Positions 8,227-17,303 of a stretch of DNA of 64,000 nucleotides are shown one piece after another; position 1 is the first letter of the stretch, and the number at the start of each line of letters is the position of its first letter. Location of the stretch: positions 7,502,001 through 7,566,000 of the forward strand of contig NZ_CP108086.1 of NCBI RefSeq assembly GCF_036186745.1, written 5' to 3'. The position numbers and the translations under genes were made by a program. Origin of the DNA: Microbispora hainanensis. Lineage in GTDB: Bacteria > Actinomycetota > Actinomycetes > Streptosporangiales > Streptosporangiaceae. The notes beneath the pieces were generated by a model. The model had not been told where the DNA came from and ran no database searches. It saw only the letters and a program-made list of their open reading frames with translations.

Positions 8227-8385
8227 TCCTCTCCCCGTTCAGGAACGCACCCCCGGTTTGGGGTACGCCACCTGTCATAGACGTCAAAAGAGAGAGAAAA
8301 GTTGCCGCACATCTTCGGAAAAGTGATTACAAAATCATAACGTCCCTTACGTCTTCTTTATACTTTTTGTGATACGTGAGGCTGG
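8227..8385 (-). promoter_or_regulatory. AT-rich upstream region of the secreted Ig-like gene
   Basis: About 8281-8380 is strikingly AT-rich for this genome (runs such as AAAGAGAGAGAAAAG and TTCTTTATACTTTTTG). It lies directly upstream of the secreted gene starting at 8226 and after the stop of the next one. It probably holds the promoter and perhaps a binding site for an AT-preferring nucleoid protein. No single -35/-10 pair could be fixed with confidence. Confidence 0.4.
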
Positions 8386-9297
8386 TCACGCCTCTCGTTG
8401 TGCGCTGGTCTCGGCGGCGTACCGGGGTGTGCCCGCGTACTCGGCACGCCAGGAGCCCTCGCCGTCCGCACGGACCTTCGCGTTGAACCAGCCGTCCTCG
8501 CGGGTGACCGCCTCCCCGACGGTCTTCCAGCGGGACGACCCTTCGGGGCGGAACCGGATCGTGACCCGCTGCCCGGCGAAGGGCCGGTAGTCCACCTTCC
8601 CGCCGGGGCCCACCCGCAGCAGCGTCCCGGTGACGCGCACGCTGTTCCCCTCACGGGCCACCTTGAGCCCCTCGATCTGGGTCTCCCTGCGCAGGTTGAA
8701 GCCCGCGTGGGCCACGGCCCGTTCGCCCCGCGCGTTCACCGCGGTCGCGGTGACCGTCCAAGGGCCGTGCGGATACCACCGCGACAGGGCCTTGTCGGGG
8801 AGGAACCGCCAGGTCTCCCACTCCCCGGACGACATCCGCCGGACCGGCCGGCCGTCGCGCGACGCGCCCGTCATCCTGGGCACCACGGCGGACGCCAGCG
8901 CGCCCAGGCCCGGCAGGGGCACGCCTGCGGGCACACCGACCGGCACGGCACCGGGCACGGCGCCGCCCGGGGGGACCATCGGGTCCGGGGAGGCGGACGG
9001 CACCGGAACGGCGTCGCCTGACGGCGGCGAGGGCGTGACGTCCGGCTCGGGCTCCTCACCCGGCTCGTCGCCATCCGCGGGGGCGCGGCCAGGCTCCAGG
9101 ACGACGGAGACGCGGTCCGCGCCGCGTGCGACCACGTCGACGACCAGCCGCACCGACCCGCTCGGGCCGACCACGGGGTCGGACGGGCGCACCACGATCG
9201 AGCGGATGGCCAGGTCGCCGGAGGCGGGGGCCGGCGCGGCGGCCGCCGCCGTCGTCGCGGTCGAAAGGACCAGCGTCGCGAGCAGAGGTCTCATCAT
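8386..9297 (-). CDS. Secreted Ig-like domain protein, unknown function (paralogue of neighbour)
   Basis: A 303-residue protein starting MMRPLLATLVLSTATTAAAAAPAPASG, a signal peptide. Residues about 30-75 resemble an Ig-like strand pattern (RSIVVRPSDPVVGPSGSVRLVVDV). A long Pro/Gly/Val-rich linker follows, then a C-terminal pair of beta-sandwich segments (VTATAVNARGERAV; VRVTGTLLRVGPGGKVDYRPFAGQRV; WRAEYAGTPRYAAETS). It resembles the downstream secreted gene in layout (signal, linker, two Ig-like units). The start was chosen at the first ATG of the signal peptide; the frame stays open further upstream through repetitive DNA, which is not coding-like. Confidence 0.78.
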   Translation of the reverse strand: MMRPLLATLVLSTATTAAAAAPAPASGDLAIRSIVVRPSDPVVGPSGSVRLVVDVVARGADRVSVVLEPGRAPADGDEPGEEPEPDVTPSPPSGDAVPVPSASPDPMVPPGGAVPGAVPVGVPAGVPLPGLGALASAVVPRMTGASRDGRPVRRMSSGEWETWRFLPDKALSRWYPHGPWTVTATAVNARGERAVAHAGFNLRRETQIEGLKVAREGNSVRVTGTLLRVGPGGKVDYRPFAGQRVTIRFRPEGSSRWKTVGEAVTREDGWFNAKVRADGEGSWRAEYAGTPRYAAETSAQREA

Positions 9298-9349
9298 GCC
9301 CCGTGACCGTACGCACGCCCGCGGGCCGTCCCGCCCCCGACACACTCCC

Positions 9350-9530
9350 GGCCCGGTAAAAAATCGGCCCGGTGAAAAACCGGCACGGTGAAAAACCGGC
9401 ACGGTCAGCCTGCCCGGAGACCGGCCCCGGAGACCGGCCCGGAAGATCGGCCCGGAAGATCGGCCCGGAAGACCGGCCCCGAAGACCGGCACGGCCCATC
9501 CGGCACGCTGCATCCGGCCCGGCGAGACTC
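9350..9530. repeat. Degenerate short tandem repeats in a 384-bp intergenic region
   Basis: Between the ligase stop (9682) and the secreted-protein start (9297) lie three ~16-bp units GGCNCGGTGAAAAANC, followed by about six to eight ~13-bp units GGCCCGGAAGATC and variants. The units share the GGCNCGG core, so the two arrays look related by slippage. No gene is apparent in 9298-9681. Confidence 0.8.
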
Positions 9531-9681
9531 TGGTGCGCCGGCGATCGGCACCGCGACCTCCGCGCCGTACAGGTCCGGCCCGGTGACGATCCCGCACGGC
9601 GAGGCCCCGGCGCTGTGCGGGCTCGGCCCCGCATGGCCGCGGTGTCGCGCGGATCCGGCCCGGCGGGAGCCCGCCGCGTGG

Positions 9682-11523
9682 TCAGCCGGTCGTGTACAGC
9701 TCCTCGATCACCTCGGCATACCGGGCGTGGACGACCCGGCGCTTGAGCTTGAGGCTGGGGGTGAGCTCCGCGGTCTCGGCCGTCCACTCGACGGGCAGCA
9801 GCCGCCACCGCTTGACCTGCTGCACCCGGGCGAGCTTGCGGTTGGCCGCCTCGACCGCCGCCTCGATCTCCTTGAGCACGTCCGGATGCGCGGCCAGGTC
9901 GGCCAGGGAGTCGAAGGCGATGCCCCGCGCCCGCGCCCACTCGGGGGCCACCTCGCCGTCCAGGGTGAGGATCGCCACGGGATAGGGCCTGCGGTCGCCG
10001 TACGCGAGGGCCTGGCCGATGAGCGGGTGCTCCTTCAGGTGGCCCTCGATGGCGGCCGGGGAGACGTTCTCCCCGCCGGAGGTGATGAACAGCTCCTTCT
10101 TCCGGTCGACGATGCGGACGAAGCCGTCCTCGTCGATCGACCCCACGTCGCCGGTGTGCAGCCAGCCGTCGTCGTCGAGGAGCTCGGCGGTCGCCTCCGG
10201 CAGGCCGAGGTAGCCCCGGGTGTTGAGCGGGCTGCGGGTGAGGATCTCGCCGTCCTCGGCGATCCGCACCTCCACGCCCGGCTCGGCCCGGCCCACCGTG
10301 CCGAGTTTGAAGACCTCGGGCGTGTTGCCAGTGAAGGCTCCGGTCGTCTCGGTCATGCCGTACACGTCGATGACCTTGAGGCCGAGGCCGGCGAAGAACC
10401 GCTGCACCTCTTCCGGCATCGGCGCGGCGGCGGTCGCGCACCAGCGGGCCTGGTCGAGCCCGATCAGGCTGCGGACGATCGACAGCAGCGCCGCGTCGGC
10501 CTGCTCGTACGCCTCGCGCACCTCGGGCGTGACCGTGTGGCCGTGCTGCTGCCCCTCGACGTACGCGAGCCCGGCGGCCATCGCGGCCCGCACGTTCTCC
10601 TGCTGCTCGGGCGGCTGGGTGGCGAGCAGGGCCTGCAGCCGGGCCATCATCTTCTCCCAGACGCGGGGGACGCCGAAGAACAGCACCGGGTGCACCTGGC
10701 CGAGCGTGGCGCCGAGGTTGGCCAGGTCCGTGCAGAAGTGGACGTGGTTGACCTTGACCAGCGGCAGATAGAGGCTCAGCACCCGCTCGGCGATGTGGGC
10801 GTAGGTGAGGTAGGAGATCTGCGTGCTGCGCATGGGCAGGTCGATCATGCGCTGGGTCGCGACGAGCTCGAACAGCACGTTCGTGTGCGTCAGCGGGACG
10901 CCCTTGGGGTTGCCGGTCGTCCCCGAGGTGTAGAGGACGGTCAGCGTGTCCTCCGGGGTCACCGCCTGCCAGCGGGCGTCCACCGCGGCCGGGTCGGCGG
11001 CCAGTGCATCGGCGCCGAGCTCCAGGAACGCCTCCCAGCTCAGGAAGCGCTCGTCGCCCTCGGGGGCGCCCTCCAACAGGATGATCTTCGTGAGCGCGGG
11101 CAGCTCGCCGAGCACCGGCTCCCAGCGGGCCAGGTCGGCCGGGCCGCCGAGCACCGCGATCCGCGCCCCGACGTCGCGGGCGACGTACGCGACCTGCTCG
11201 GGGGCGAAGGTCGCGTAGATCGAGCAGGGGACGCCGCCCGCGTGGACGGCCCCGAGGTCGGCGAGCACGTGCTCGCTGCGGTTGACCAGCATCAGCGCGA
11301 CGGAGTCGCCCGGCCGCAGGCCCAGCGCGGTGTAGCCGGCGGCGATCCGCAGCACCCTTTCGCGCGCCTCGGCGTAGGTCAGGGTCGTCCAGCCGTCGCC
11401 GGTGGGATCGGAGTAGGCGGGCGCGTCCGGATGCTCCTGCGCGGCCCACCTGAGCTGCTCGCATACCGTCCTGCCGGCGATCTCCTGCTCGATCGCGGCC
11501 CGCTCCTCAAGTACGCCGGACAT
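9682..11523 (-). CDS. Long-chain fatty-acid-CoA ligase (FadD15-type AMP-binding enzyme)
   Basis: A 613-residue ANL-superfamily enzyme that activates a fatty acid as acyl-AMP and transfers it to CoA. The P-loop is YTSGTTGNPKGVPLTH, the adenylate-binding motif DVYGMTETTGAF, and the hinge aspartate region WLHTGDVGSIDEDGFVRIVDRKKE leads into GGENVSP. Length and the long insert match the actinobacterial FadD15/long-chain subgroup. I chose the ATG at 11523 because GGGAGG lies 5-10 bp upstream; longer in-frame starts add an unconserved leader. It is transcribed alone, divergently from the POT transporter. Substrate chain length cannot be read from sequence. Confidence 0.9.
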   Translation of the reverse strand: MSGVLEERAAIEQEIAGRTVCEQLRWAAQEHPDAPAYSDPTGDGWTTLTYAEARERVLRIAAGYTALGLRPGDSVALMLVNRSEHVLADLGAVHAGGVPCSIYATFAPEQVAYVARDVGARIAVLGGPADLARWEPVLGELPALTKIILLEGAPEGDERFLSWEAFLELGADALAADPAAVDARWQAVTPEDTLTVLYTSGTTGNPKGVPLTHTNVLFELVATQRMIDLPMRSTQISYLTYAHIAERVLSLYLPLVKVNHVHFCTDLANLGATLGQVHPVLFFGVPRVWEKMMARLQALLATQPPEQQENVRAAMAAGLAYVEGQQHGHTVTPEVREAYEQADAALLSIVRSLIGLDQARWCATAAAPMPEEVQRFFAGLGLKVIDVYGMTETTGAFTGNTPEVFKLGTVGRAEPGVEVRIAEDGEILTRSPLNTRGYLGLPEATAELLDDDGWLHTGDVGSIDEDGFVRIVDRKKELFITSGGENVSPAAIEGHLKEHPLIGQALAYGDRRPYPVAILTLDGEVAPEWARARGIAFDSLADLAAHPDVLKEIEAAVEAANRKLARVQQVKRWRLLPVEWTAETAELTPSLKLKRRVVHARYAEVIEELYTTG

Positions 11524-11642
11524 CGCGCCTCCCAACGGGTATTCCGCACGCGTGGCATGCATCGCACCACACGGGATCACCGTGGACAAGACCCCGGCGA
11601 GGAGTAGAGCGACGGCCTGTGCTATAGGCGGCCCTCACAATC

Positions 11643-11672
11643 GGACAAATAGCACATAAAGGCAGGTAAGGT
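11643..11672 (+). promoter_or_regulatory. Candidate promoter of the POT transporter
   Basis: GGACAA (11643-11648), 18 bp, TAAGGT (11667-11672) is a plausible vegetative -35/-10 pair, 30 bp before the ATG at 11703. Confidence 0.35.
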
Positions 11673-11702
11673 ACACAAGACGGAGTGTGATCGGGGGTTC
11701 AC

Positions 11703-13208
11703 ATGGCATCCGGTAGATCGGGTCCGCCGGCCGTCGAGCGGACGTTCTTCGGCCATCCGCGGGGGCTGGCCACGCTGTTCGGCACCGAGATGTGGGAGCG
11801 GTTCAGCTACTACGGCATGCGCGCCATCCTCGTGCTGTTCCTGACCGCGCCCGTCACGCGCGGCGGCATGGGCCTGCCGGAGACGACCGCCGTCGGCATC
11901 TACGGCGTCTACATCGCCTCGGTCTACCTCCTCGCCATCGCGGGCGGCTGGCTCGGCGACCGGCTGCTCGGAGCCCGCAGGACCGTGCTGTGCGGCGCCC
12001 TGGTCATCATGGGCGGCCACGTCAGCATGGCGATGCCCATGGGCGGCGGGTTCGTCTGGCTCGGCCTCGTGCTGATCGCGCTGGGCAGCGGGCTGCTCAA
12101 GCCGAACATGTCGGCGCTGGTGGGCGAGCTCTACCGGCACGAGGACGACGCCCGGCGCGACTCCGGCTACACGATCTTCTACATGGGCATCAACCTGGGC
12201 GCCTTCATCGGCATCATGGTCGTGCCCTGGCTGCAGACGGGCGACCGCTGGCACCTCGCCTTCGGCGCGGCCGCCCTCGGCATGGCCTTCGGCCTGGCGC
12301 AGTACGTCCGGGGCCGGGCCACGCTCCGCGGCGCCGGCGAGGAGCCGGACCACCGCATGACACCGGACGAGGAGCGCCGCTTCAAGGTCGTGGCCAGCGT
12401 CGCGCTCGCCGCCGGCGCGGGCGCGCTGACCCTGTGGGCGCTCAGCGGCACGCTCACCGTGGACCGGTTCGCCGTCGTGCTCACGGTCGTCACGGCGGCC
12501 GTGCCGGTCGCGTACTTCGTCTTCCTGTTCTCCTCGCGCGAGGTCACCGCGGAGGAGCGGAAGGGCCTGTTCGCGTACGTGTGGCTGTTCCTGGCCGCCG
12601 CGATCTTCTGGCTCGTCTACGACCAGGCCGGCAGCGCCCTGCTGCTGTTCGCCAAGAACGACACCGACCTGGACGTGCTCGGCTTCACGATCCCGCCGGG
12701 CTGGGTGGGCAACATCAACTCGCTGGTGATCATCCTCGTCGCCCCCCTCTTCGCGGAGATGTTCCTCAAGGCGGGCACCCGGATCAGCACGCCGCTCAAG
12801 TTCGCGGTCGGCCTGGTGCTCGTCGGGGTGAGCTTCGTCGTCATGTCGGTCGCGTCCGGCATCGCCTCCGGCGGGGTGAAGGTCTCGGTCATGTGGCTGC
12901 TGTCGGTCTACCTCATCCAGACCGTCGGCGAGCTGTTCCTCAGCCCGGCCGGGCTGTCGGTCACCAACAAGCTCGCCCCCCGGGCGTTCGAGAACCAGCT
13001 CATGGGCCTGTGGTTCCTCTCCATGGCCCTCGGCGACTCCGTCGGCGGCCAGGCCTACCGGCTGACCAAGGTCGTGCCGATGCCGATGTACTACCTCACC
13101 CTCGCGCTCGCCGCGATCGCGGCGGGGCTCGTCATGCTGCTGTTCGTCCGCAGGCTCCGCATGCTGATGGCCGAGCACCACGTGCCGCCCGTGCCCACAC
13201 CGAGCTGA
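11703..13208 (+). CDS. Proton-dependent oligopeptide transporter (POT/PTR family)
   Basis: A 501-residue inner-membrane symporter for di/tripeptides. It shows the POT hallmarks: GTEMWERFSYYGMRAILVLFL near the N-terminus (ExxERFxYYG proton-coupling motif), the second signature GGWLGDRLLGARRTVL, and 12-14 hydrophobic segments. FYMGINLGAFIG and LSPAGLSVTNKLAPRAF are also typical. GGGGG precedes the ATG. Its last codons (P-T-P-S-stop) are the first unit of a tandem array. The next gene converges on it. Confidence 0.92.
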   Translation: MASGRSGPPAVERTFFGHPRGLATLFGTEMWERFSYYGMRAILVLFLTAPVTRGGMGLPETTAVGIYGVYIASVYLLAIAGGWLGDRLLGARRTVLCGALVIMGGHVSMAMPMGGGFVWLGLVLIALGSGLLKPNMSALVGELYRHEDDARRDSGYTIFYMGINLGAFIGIMVVPWLQTGDRWHLAFGAAALGMAFGLAQYVRGRATLRGAGEEPDHRMTPDEERRFKVVASVALAAGAGALTLWALSGTLTVDRFAVVLTVVTAAVPVAYFVFLFSSREVTAEERKGLFAYVWLFLAAAIFWLVYDQAGSALLLFAKNDTDLDVLGFTIPPGWVGNINSLVIILVAPLFAEMFLKAGTRISTPLKFAVGLVLVGVSFVVMSVASGIASGGVKVSVMWLLSVYLIQTVGELFLSPAGLSVTNKLAPRAFENQLMGLWFLSMALGDSVGGQAYRLTKVVPMPMYYLTLALAAIAAGLVMLLFVRRLRMLMAEHHVPPVPTPS

Positions 13209-13244
13209 CACCCACACCGAGCTGACACCCACGCCGAGCTGACG
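13194..13244 (+). repeat. Three 17-bp repeats spanning the POT stop codon
   Basis: Units at 13194, 13211 and 13228 read CCCACACCGAGCTGACA, the same again, then CCCACGCCGAGCTGACG. The first holds the final codons and stop of the transporter gene, so TGA recurs at 13206, 13223 and 13240, one in each reading phase. A fourth degenerate copy may follow. Confidence 0.9.
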
Positions 13245-13271
13245 CCCGCACCGCCCGTGCCGGGCTGAGGG

Positions 13272-14753
13272 TCACAGGGCCGGCATGAGCGGCTCGCGCG
13301 GGCGATAGCGGGCGGGGTCGCGGGCGATGCGGCGCACCGCCTCCTCCATCACCGCCGGCGGCTGGGTGAACGGCAGCCGCAGGTAGCGCTCCAGCGTCCC
13401 GTCCACGCCGAACCACGGGCCCGGAGCCAGCCGTACGCCACGGGCGGCGGCGGCCTCGGCGACCGAGCTCGCCACCGGCCCGTCGAGCCGCACCCACAGC
13501 GAGCCGCCACCGCGCGGCGTGGTGAACGCCCAGCCGGGCAGCTCCTCCCGCAGCACCGCGGCGAGCGCCGCACACGACGCGCCGAGCCCACGGCGGCGCT
13601 CGGCGCGCGCCTCCTCGATCCGCTCGAACAGGCACGCGACGACGAGCTGCTCGAAGACCGCGCCCGCGATGTCCACGGCGGCCCGCAGCACGGCCAGGCG
13701 GCGGACGGTCGCGGCGCTCGCCCGGATCCAGCCGACCCGCAGGCCGCCCCACCAGAGCTTGGAGGCCGAGCCCACGCTGATCACCCGGCCGTCGGTGTCG
13801 AACGCGGCCAGCGGCGCCGCACGCGCCGTCTCGTCCAGCACGATCTCGGCCCAGCTCTCGTCGGCGATCAGCGTCACGCCGTGCCGTCGTGCCGCCTCCA
13901 CCAGCTCGGCGCGGGCGGCGTCGGCCATCAGGTGGCCGGTCGGGTTCTGGAAGTCGGGGATGACGTAGGCCAGCCGGGCCGCCGTCTGCCGCATCGCACA
14001 GGTCACAAGATCGAGGTGCCAGCCGTCCTCCTGCACGCCGACCGGCACCAGGCGGGCTCCCCGCATCCGTGCCGCGTCGATCGCGTGCGGATAGGTCGGC
14101 GACTCGACCAGCACCGGGTCGCCCCTCTCGGCGAACGCCGCCATCAGCAGGTGGATGGCCTGCTGGGCCCCGGCCGTGACGAGGACCTGCTCGGGCCGGG
14201 TGGGCACGCCACGCTCGCCGTACCTGCGGGCGATCGCCTCGCGGAGCGGCGCGAGCCCGGCCGGGTGGTAGCCCATGCCCAGCGCGTACCGGTGGTAGGC
14301 CCGGCCCGCCTCCTCGATGGCCTCGCCGAGCAGGGCGCTCGCCGGGGGCGCGGCCGCGTGCAGCGGCAGCAGCCCGTCGTCGTCGGACGCCAGCCACGGG
14401 TTGTCGGTGCCGAGCGCGCCCGCGTCGGGCAGGGTCGCCCGGCTGCCGGATCCCTGCCTGCTCTCCAGATAGCCCTGCTCGCGCAGCCGATCGTACGCCG
14501 CGGTCACGGTGGTGCGGCTGACGCCGAGGGCCTCGGCCAGGTGCCGCTCGGCCGGCAGGCGCACCCCAACGGCGAGCCTCCCATCGAGGACCAGGCCGCG
14601 TACGGCGTCCGCGAGCGCCCGGTAGTAGGGCCGGGTCTCCTGCGCGTCTCCCGCGCCCTTCCCCGCCCTCGCTCCCGCGCCCCTTCCCGCGGCTTCTCCT
14701 GTGGTGCCGAGCACGAGCCGGGCGAGCTGCAGAGCGCTGAGGTACCGATCCAT
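13272..14753 (-). CDS. MocR-family (GntR/aminotransferase fusion) regulator, YczR-like
   Basis: A 493-residue protein. The N-terminal winged helix (HLAEALGVSRTTVTAAYDRLREQGYLESRQGSG, about residues 75-110) is fused to a class I aminotransferase-like domain with PLP-binding SVGSASKLWWGGLRVGWI. It is divergently paired with a YczE-like membrane protein, an arrangement known for YczR/YczE in Firmicutes and Actinobacteria; the usual role is PLP-responsive control of the neighbour. An Ala/Gly/Arg-rich linker (GAGARAGKGAGDAQET) precedes the DNA-binding domain. The ATG at 14753 is taken because the frame upstream enters the operator region. Confidence 0.88.
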   Translation of the reverse strand: MDRYLSALQLARLVLGTTGEAAGRGAGARAGKGAGDAQETRPYYRALADAVRGLVLDGRLAVGVRLPAERHLAEALGVSRTTVTAAYDRLREQGYLESRQGSGSRATLPDAGALGTDNPWLASDDDGLLPLHAAAPPASALLGEAIEEAGRAYHRYALGMGYHPAGLAPLREAIARRYGERGVPTRPEQVLVTAGAQQAIHLLMAAFAERGDPVLVESPTYPHAIDAARMRGARLVPVGVQEDGWHLDLVTCAMRQTAARLAYVIPDFQNPTGHLMADAARAELVEAARRHGVTLIADESWAEIVLDETARAAPLAAFDTDGRVISVGSASKLWWGGLRVGWIRASAATVRRLAVLRAAVDIAGAVFEQLVVACLFERIEEARAERRRGLGASCAALAAVLREELPGWAFTTPRGGGSLWVRLDGPVASSVAEAAAARGVRLAPGPWFGVDGTLERYLRLPFTQPPAVMEEAVRRIARDPARYRPREPLMPAL

Positions 14754-14756
14754 GCA

Positions 14757-14777
14757 GGCCAATTTCTCTGATTGGCC
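14757..14777. promoter_or_regulatory. Palindromic operator between mocR-like gene and yczE-like gene
   Basis: GGCCAAT (14757-14763) and ATTGGCC (14771-14777) form a perfect 7-bp inverted repeat with 7 bp between, in a 64-bp divergent region. Placement 3 bp from the MocR start suits autoregulation as well as control of the divergent gene. Confidence 0.6.
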
Positions 14778-14817
14778 CTTTCCTCGCAACCCCACCAGCC
14801 TGCACGATAGGCCGACT

Positions 14818-15456
14818 ATGACCGAACTGTCCCTCCCCCGCCCCCGTTCGCTCCCGCTGCGGCTCATCCGCCTCTATGCCGGCCTGGCGCTGTACGGCGC
14901 CGGGATCGCCCTGCTCGTCAGGTCCGGCCTGGGCCTCGACCCCTGGGAGGTCTTCCACCAGGGCCTGTCGGTGCGCACCGGGTGGTCGATCGGCCTGTGG
15001 ATCAACCTGGTGGGCGCGCTGGTGCTGCTGCTGTGGATCCCCCTCAAGCAGCGGCCCGGTCTCGGCACGATCAGCAACGTCCTGGTGGTCGGCACCAGCG
15101 CCGACGGGGTGATGGCGTTGGTGCCCGCGCCCGCGGCCTGGCCGGTCCAGTGGGCCTTCCTGCTGGGCGGCGTCGTCGCCATCGCCGCCGCCTCCGGGCT
15201 CTACATCCACGCGGGCTTCGGCCCGGGGCCGCGCGACGGCCTGATGACGGGCCTCAACCGGCTCGGCCTGTCGATCCGGCTGGCCCGCACGATCGTCGAG
15301 ATCAGCGTGCTCGCCATCGGCTGGCTGCTCGGCGGCACCGTCGGGGTCGGCACGGTGGTGTTCGCGGTCACGATCGGCCCGGTGACGCAGGTTTTCATGA
15401 AGCTGTGGGCCCCCGCCGGGGACACCGCCCGGCCACCTGGCACGAAGCCGTCCTGA
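14818..15456 (+). CDS. YczE/YitT-like integral membrane protein
   Basis: A 212-residue protein with about five hydrophobic helices. It carries the YczE-type motifs LYGAGIALLVRSGLGLDPWEVFHQGLS near the start and GFGPGPRDGLMTGL mid-protein. YczE homologues are uncharacterised or linked to secondary-metabolite (bacillaene) regulation in Bacillus, and recurrently pair with MocR regulators, as here. Start ATG at 14818 fits the family N-terminus (short polar stretch then helix). It is probably controlled by the divergent regulator. Transport substrate unknown. Confidence 0.82.
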   Translation: MTELSLPRPRSLPLRLIRLYAGLALYGAGIALLVRSGLGLDPWEVFHQGLSVRTGWSIGLWINLVGALVLLLWIPLKQRPGLGTISNVLVVGTSADGVMALVPAPAAWPVQWAFLLGGVVAIAAASGLYIHAGFGPGPRDGLMTGLNRLGLSIRLARTIVEISVLAIGWLLGGTVGVGTVVFAVTIGPVTQVFMKLWAPAGDTARPPGTKPS

Positions 15457-15530
15457 CGCGGCCAGCGCGGGCCCGTGACGGCCGCGGCTCGCGGATGAGC
15501 GGACGGCCCGCGCCCGGTAGCGTGACGGGC

Positions 15531-17303
15531 ATGCGGATCGAGGATTACGCCCTCGTTGGCGACATGCAGTCGGCCGCCCTCGTCGGCCGGGACGGCTCGA
15601 TCGACTGGCTGTGCCTGCCACGGTTCGACTCCCCCTCCTGTTTCACCCGGCTGCTCGGCGACGAGTCCAACGGCTTCTGGCGGCTGGCCGCCGCGGGACA
15701 GGAGCAGGCCACCCGCCGCGCGTACGTCGAGGACACGCTCATCCTGGAGACCGTCTGGGAGACGCCCACGGGCGCGGCCAAGGTGATCGACTTCATGCCG
15801 CCCCGGCACGCCAACCCCGATCTCGTACGGATCGTGGAGGGCCTGTCGGGCACCGTGGAGATGACGACCGAGATCCGCATCCGCTTCGACTACGGCCGCA
15901 TCGTCCCCTGGGTGCGCCGCAGCAACGGGCACCTGCACGCCATCGGCGGCCCCGACTCGGTCTGGATCCACTCCGGAGTCCCGCTGCACGGCGGCGACTA
16001 CCGGCACCAGGCGAGGTTCACGGTCGCCGCCGGCGAGCGGGTGCCGTTCGTGTTCACCTGGCATCCCTCCCACGAGCCGGAGCCGGAGCGGATCGACCCG
16101 ATGGAGCAGCTCGCCGAGACCAGGCTCATGTGGCAGGAGTGGGTCTCCCGCTGCGGTTACCAGGGCCCCTGGCGCGACGCCGTGGTCCGCTCGCTGATCA
16201 CGCTCAAGGCGCTGACCTACAGCCCGACCGGCGGCATCGTCGCCGCCCCGACCACGTCACTGCCGGAGCACCTGGGCGGGGTGCGCAACTGGGACTACCG
16301 CTTCTGCTGGCTGCGCGACGCCTCCATGACGCTCGACGCGCTGACCGGCGCCGGATACGTCGAGGAGGCCGCCGCCTGGCGTTCCTGGCTGCTGCGCGCC
16401 ATCGCCGGCCGTCCCGAGGACGTCCAGGTCCTGTACGGCGTGGCCGGCGAACGCCGCCTGCCGGAGATGACGCTCGACTGGCTGTCCGGCTACGAGAACT
16501 CCACGCCCGTGCGGATCGGCAACGGCGCGGCGACCCAGCTCCAGCTCGACATCTACGGGGAGGTCGTCGACGCCCTCTATCAGGCGCGCAAGCAGGGCAT
16601 GCCGCCGGACAACCACGCGTGGGCCCTGGTCACCAAGGTCATGGAGTTCTTCGAGCACAACTGGGACCAGCCCGACGAGGGACTGTGGGAGGTGCGCGGA
16701 CCCCGCCGCCACTTCGTCCACTCCAAGGTCATGGCCTGGGTCGCGGCCGACCGCATGGTCCGCGTCATCGAGGAGCTGGGCCGGCGCGGCGACGTGGAGC
16801 GCTGGCGCGCCATGCGCGACCGCATCCACGCCGAGGTCTGCGACAAGGGCTACGACCCCGAGCGCAACACCTTCACCCAGTCCTACGGCTCACGCGAGCT
16901 CGACGCCGCACTCCTGCAGATCCCCATCGTCGGCTTCCTGCCCCCCGACGACCCCCGCGTCATCGGCACCGTCGAGGCCATCGAACGCGAGCTCATGACC
17001 GACGGCTTCGTCCTGCGCTATCCCCTCGCCGAAGACAACCCCGTCGACGGCCTCCCCGGCGGCGAAGGCGCCTTCCTCGCCTGCAGCTTCTGGCTCGCCG
17101 AAGCCCGCGCCATGATCGGCCGCCACGACGACGCCGTCGAGCTCTTCCAGCGCCTCATCGCCCTCACCAACGACGTCGGCCTCCTCGCCGAGGAATACGA
17201 CCCCAAGACCGGCCGCCAGCTCGGCAACTTCCCCCAGGCCTTCAGCCACATCCATCTGATCCGTACGGCGCGGGCGCTGACCCGCTACACCGAGCGGCGG
17301 TAG
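15531..17303 (+). CDS. Glycoside hydrolase family 15 protein (trehalase / glucoamylase-like)
   Basis: A 590-residue (alpha/alpha)6-barrel enzyme with the N-terminal beta domain typical of the actinobacterial trehalase branch of GH15. Motifs are IEDYALVGDMQSAALVGRDGSIDWLCLP at the start, VRNWDYRFCWLRDASMTLDAL (about 252-271), a general acid Glu in DEGLWEVRG (near residue 387) and a general base Glu in GLLAEEYDP (near 560). It has no signal peptide, so cytoplasmic. The mycobacterial relative hydrolyses trehalose; glucan hydrolysis is an alternative. The start is the ATG before RIEDYALVG. Its last 19 bp overlap the convergent acetyltransferase gene. Confidence 0.9.
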   Translation: MRIEDYALVGDMQSAALVGRDGSIDWLCLPRFDSPSCFTRLLGDESNGFWRLAAAGQEQATRRAYVEDTLILETVWETPTGAAKVIDFMPPRHANPDLVRIVEGLSGTVEMTTEIRIRFDYGRIVPWVRRSNGHLHAIGGPDSVWIHSGVPLHGGDYRHQARFTVAAGERVPFVFTWHPSHEPEPERIDPMEQLAETRLMWQEWVSRCGYQGPWRDAVVRSLITLKALTYSPTGGIVAAPTTSLPEHLGGVRNWDYRFCWLRDASMTLDALTGAGYVEEAAAWRSWLLRAIAGRPEDVQVLYGVAGERRLPEMTLDWLSGYENSTPVRIGNGAATQLQLDIYGEVVDALYQARKQGMPPDNHAWALVTKVMEFFEHNWDQPDEGLWEVRGPRRHFVHSKVMAWVAADRMVRVIEELGRRGDVERWRAMRDRIHAEVCDKGYDPERNTFTQSYGSRELDAALLQIPIVGFLPPDDPRVIGTVEAIERELMTDGFVLRYPLAEDNPVDGLPGGEGAFLACSFWLAEARAMIGRHDDAVELFQRLIALTNDVGLLAEEYDPKTGRQLGNFPQAFSHIHLIRTARALTRYTERR

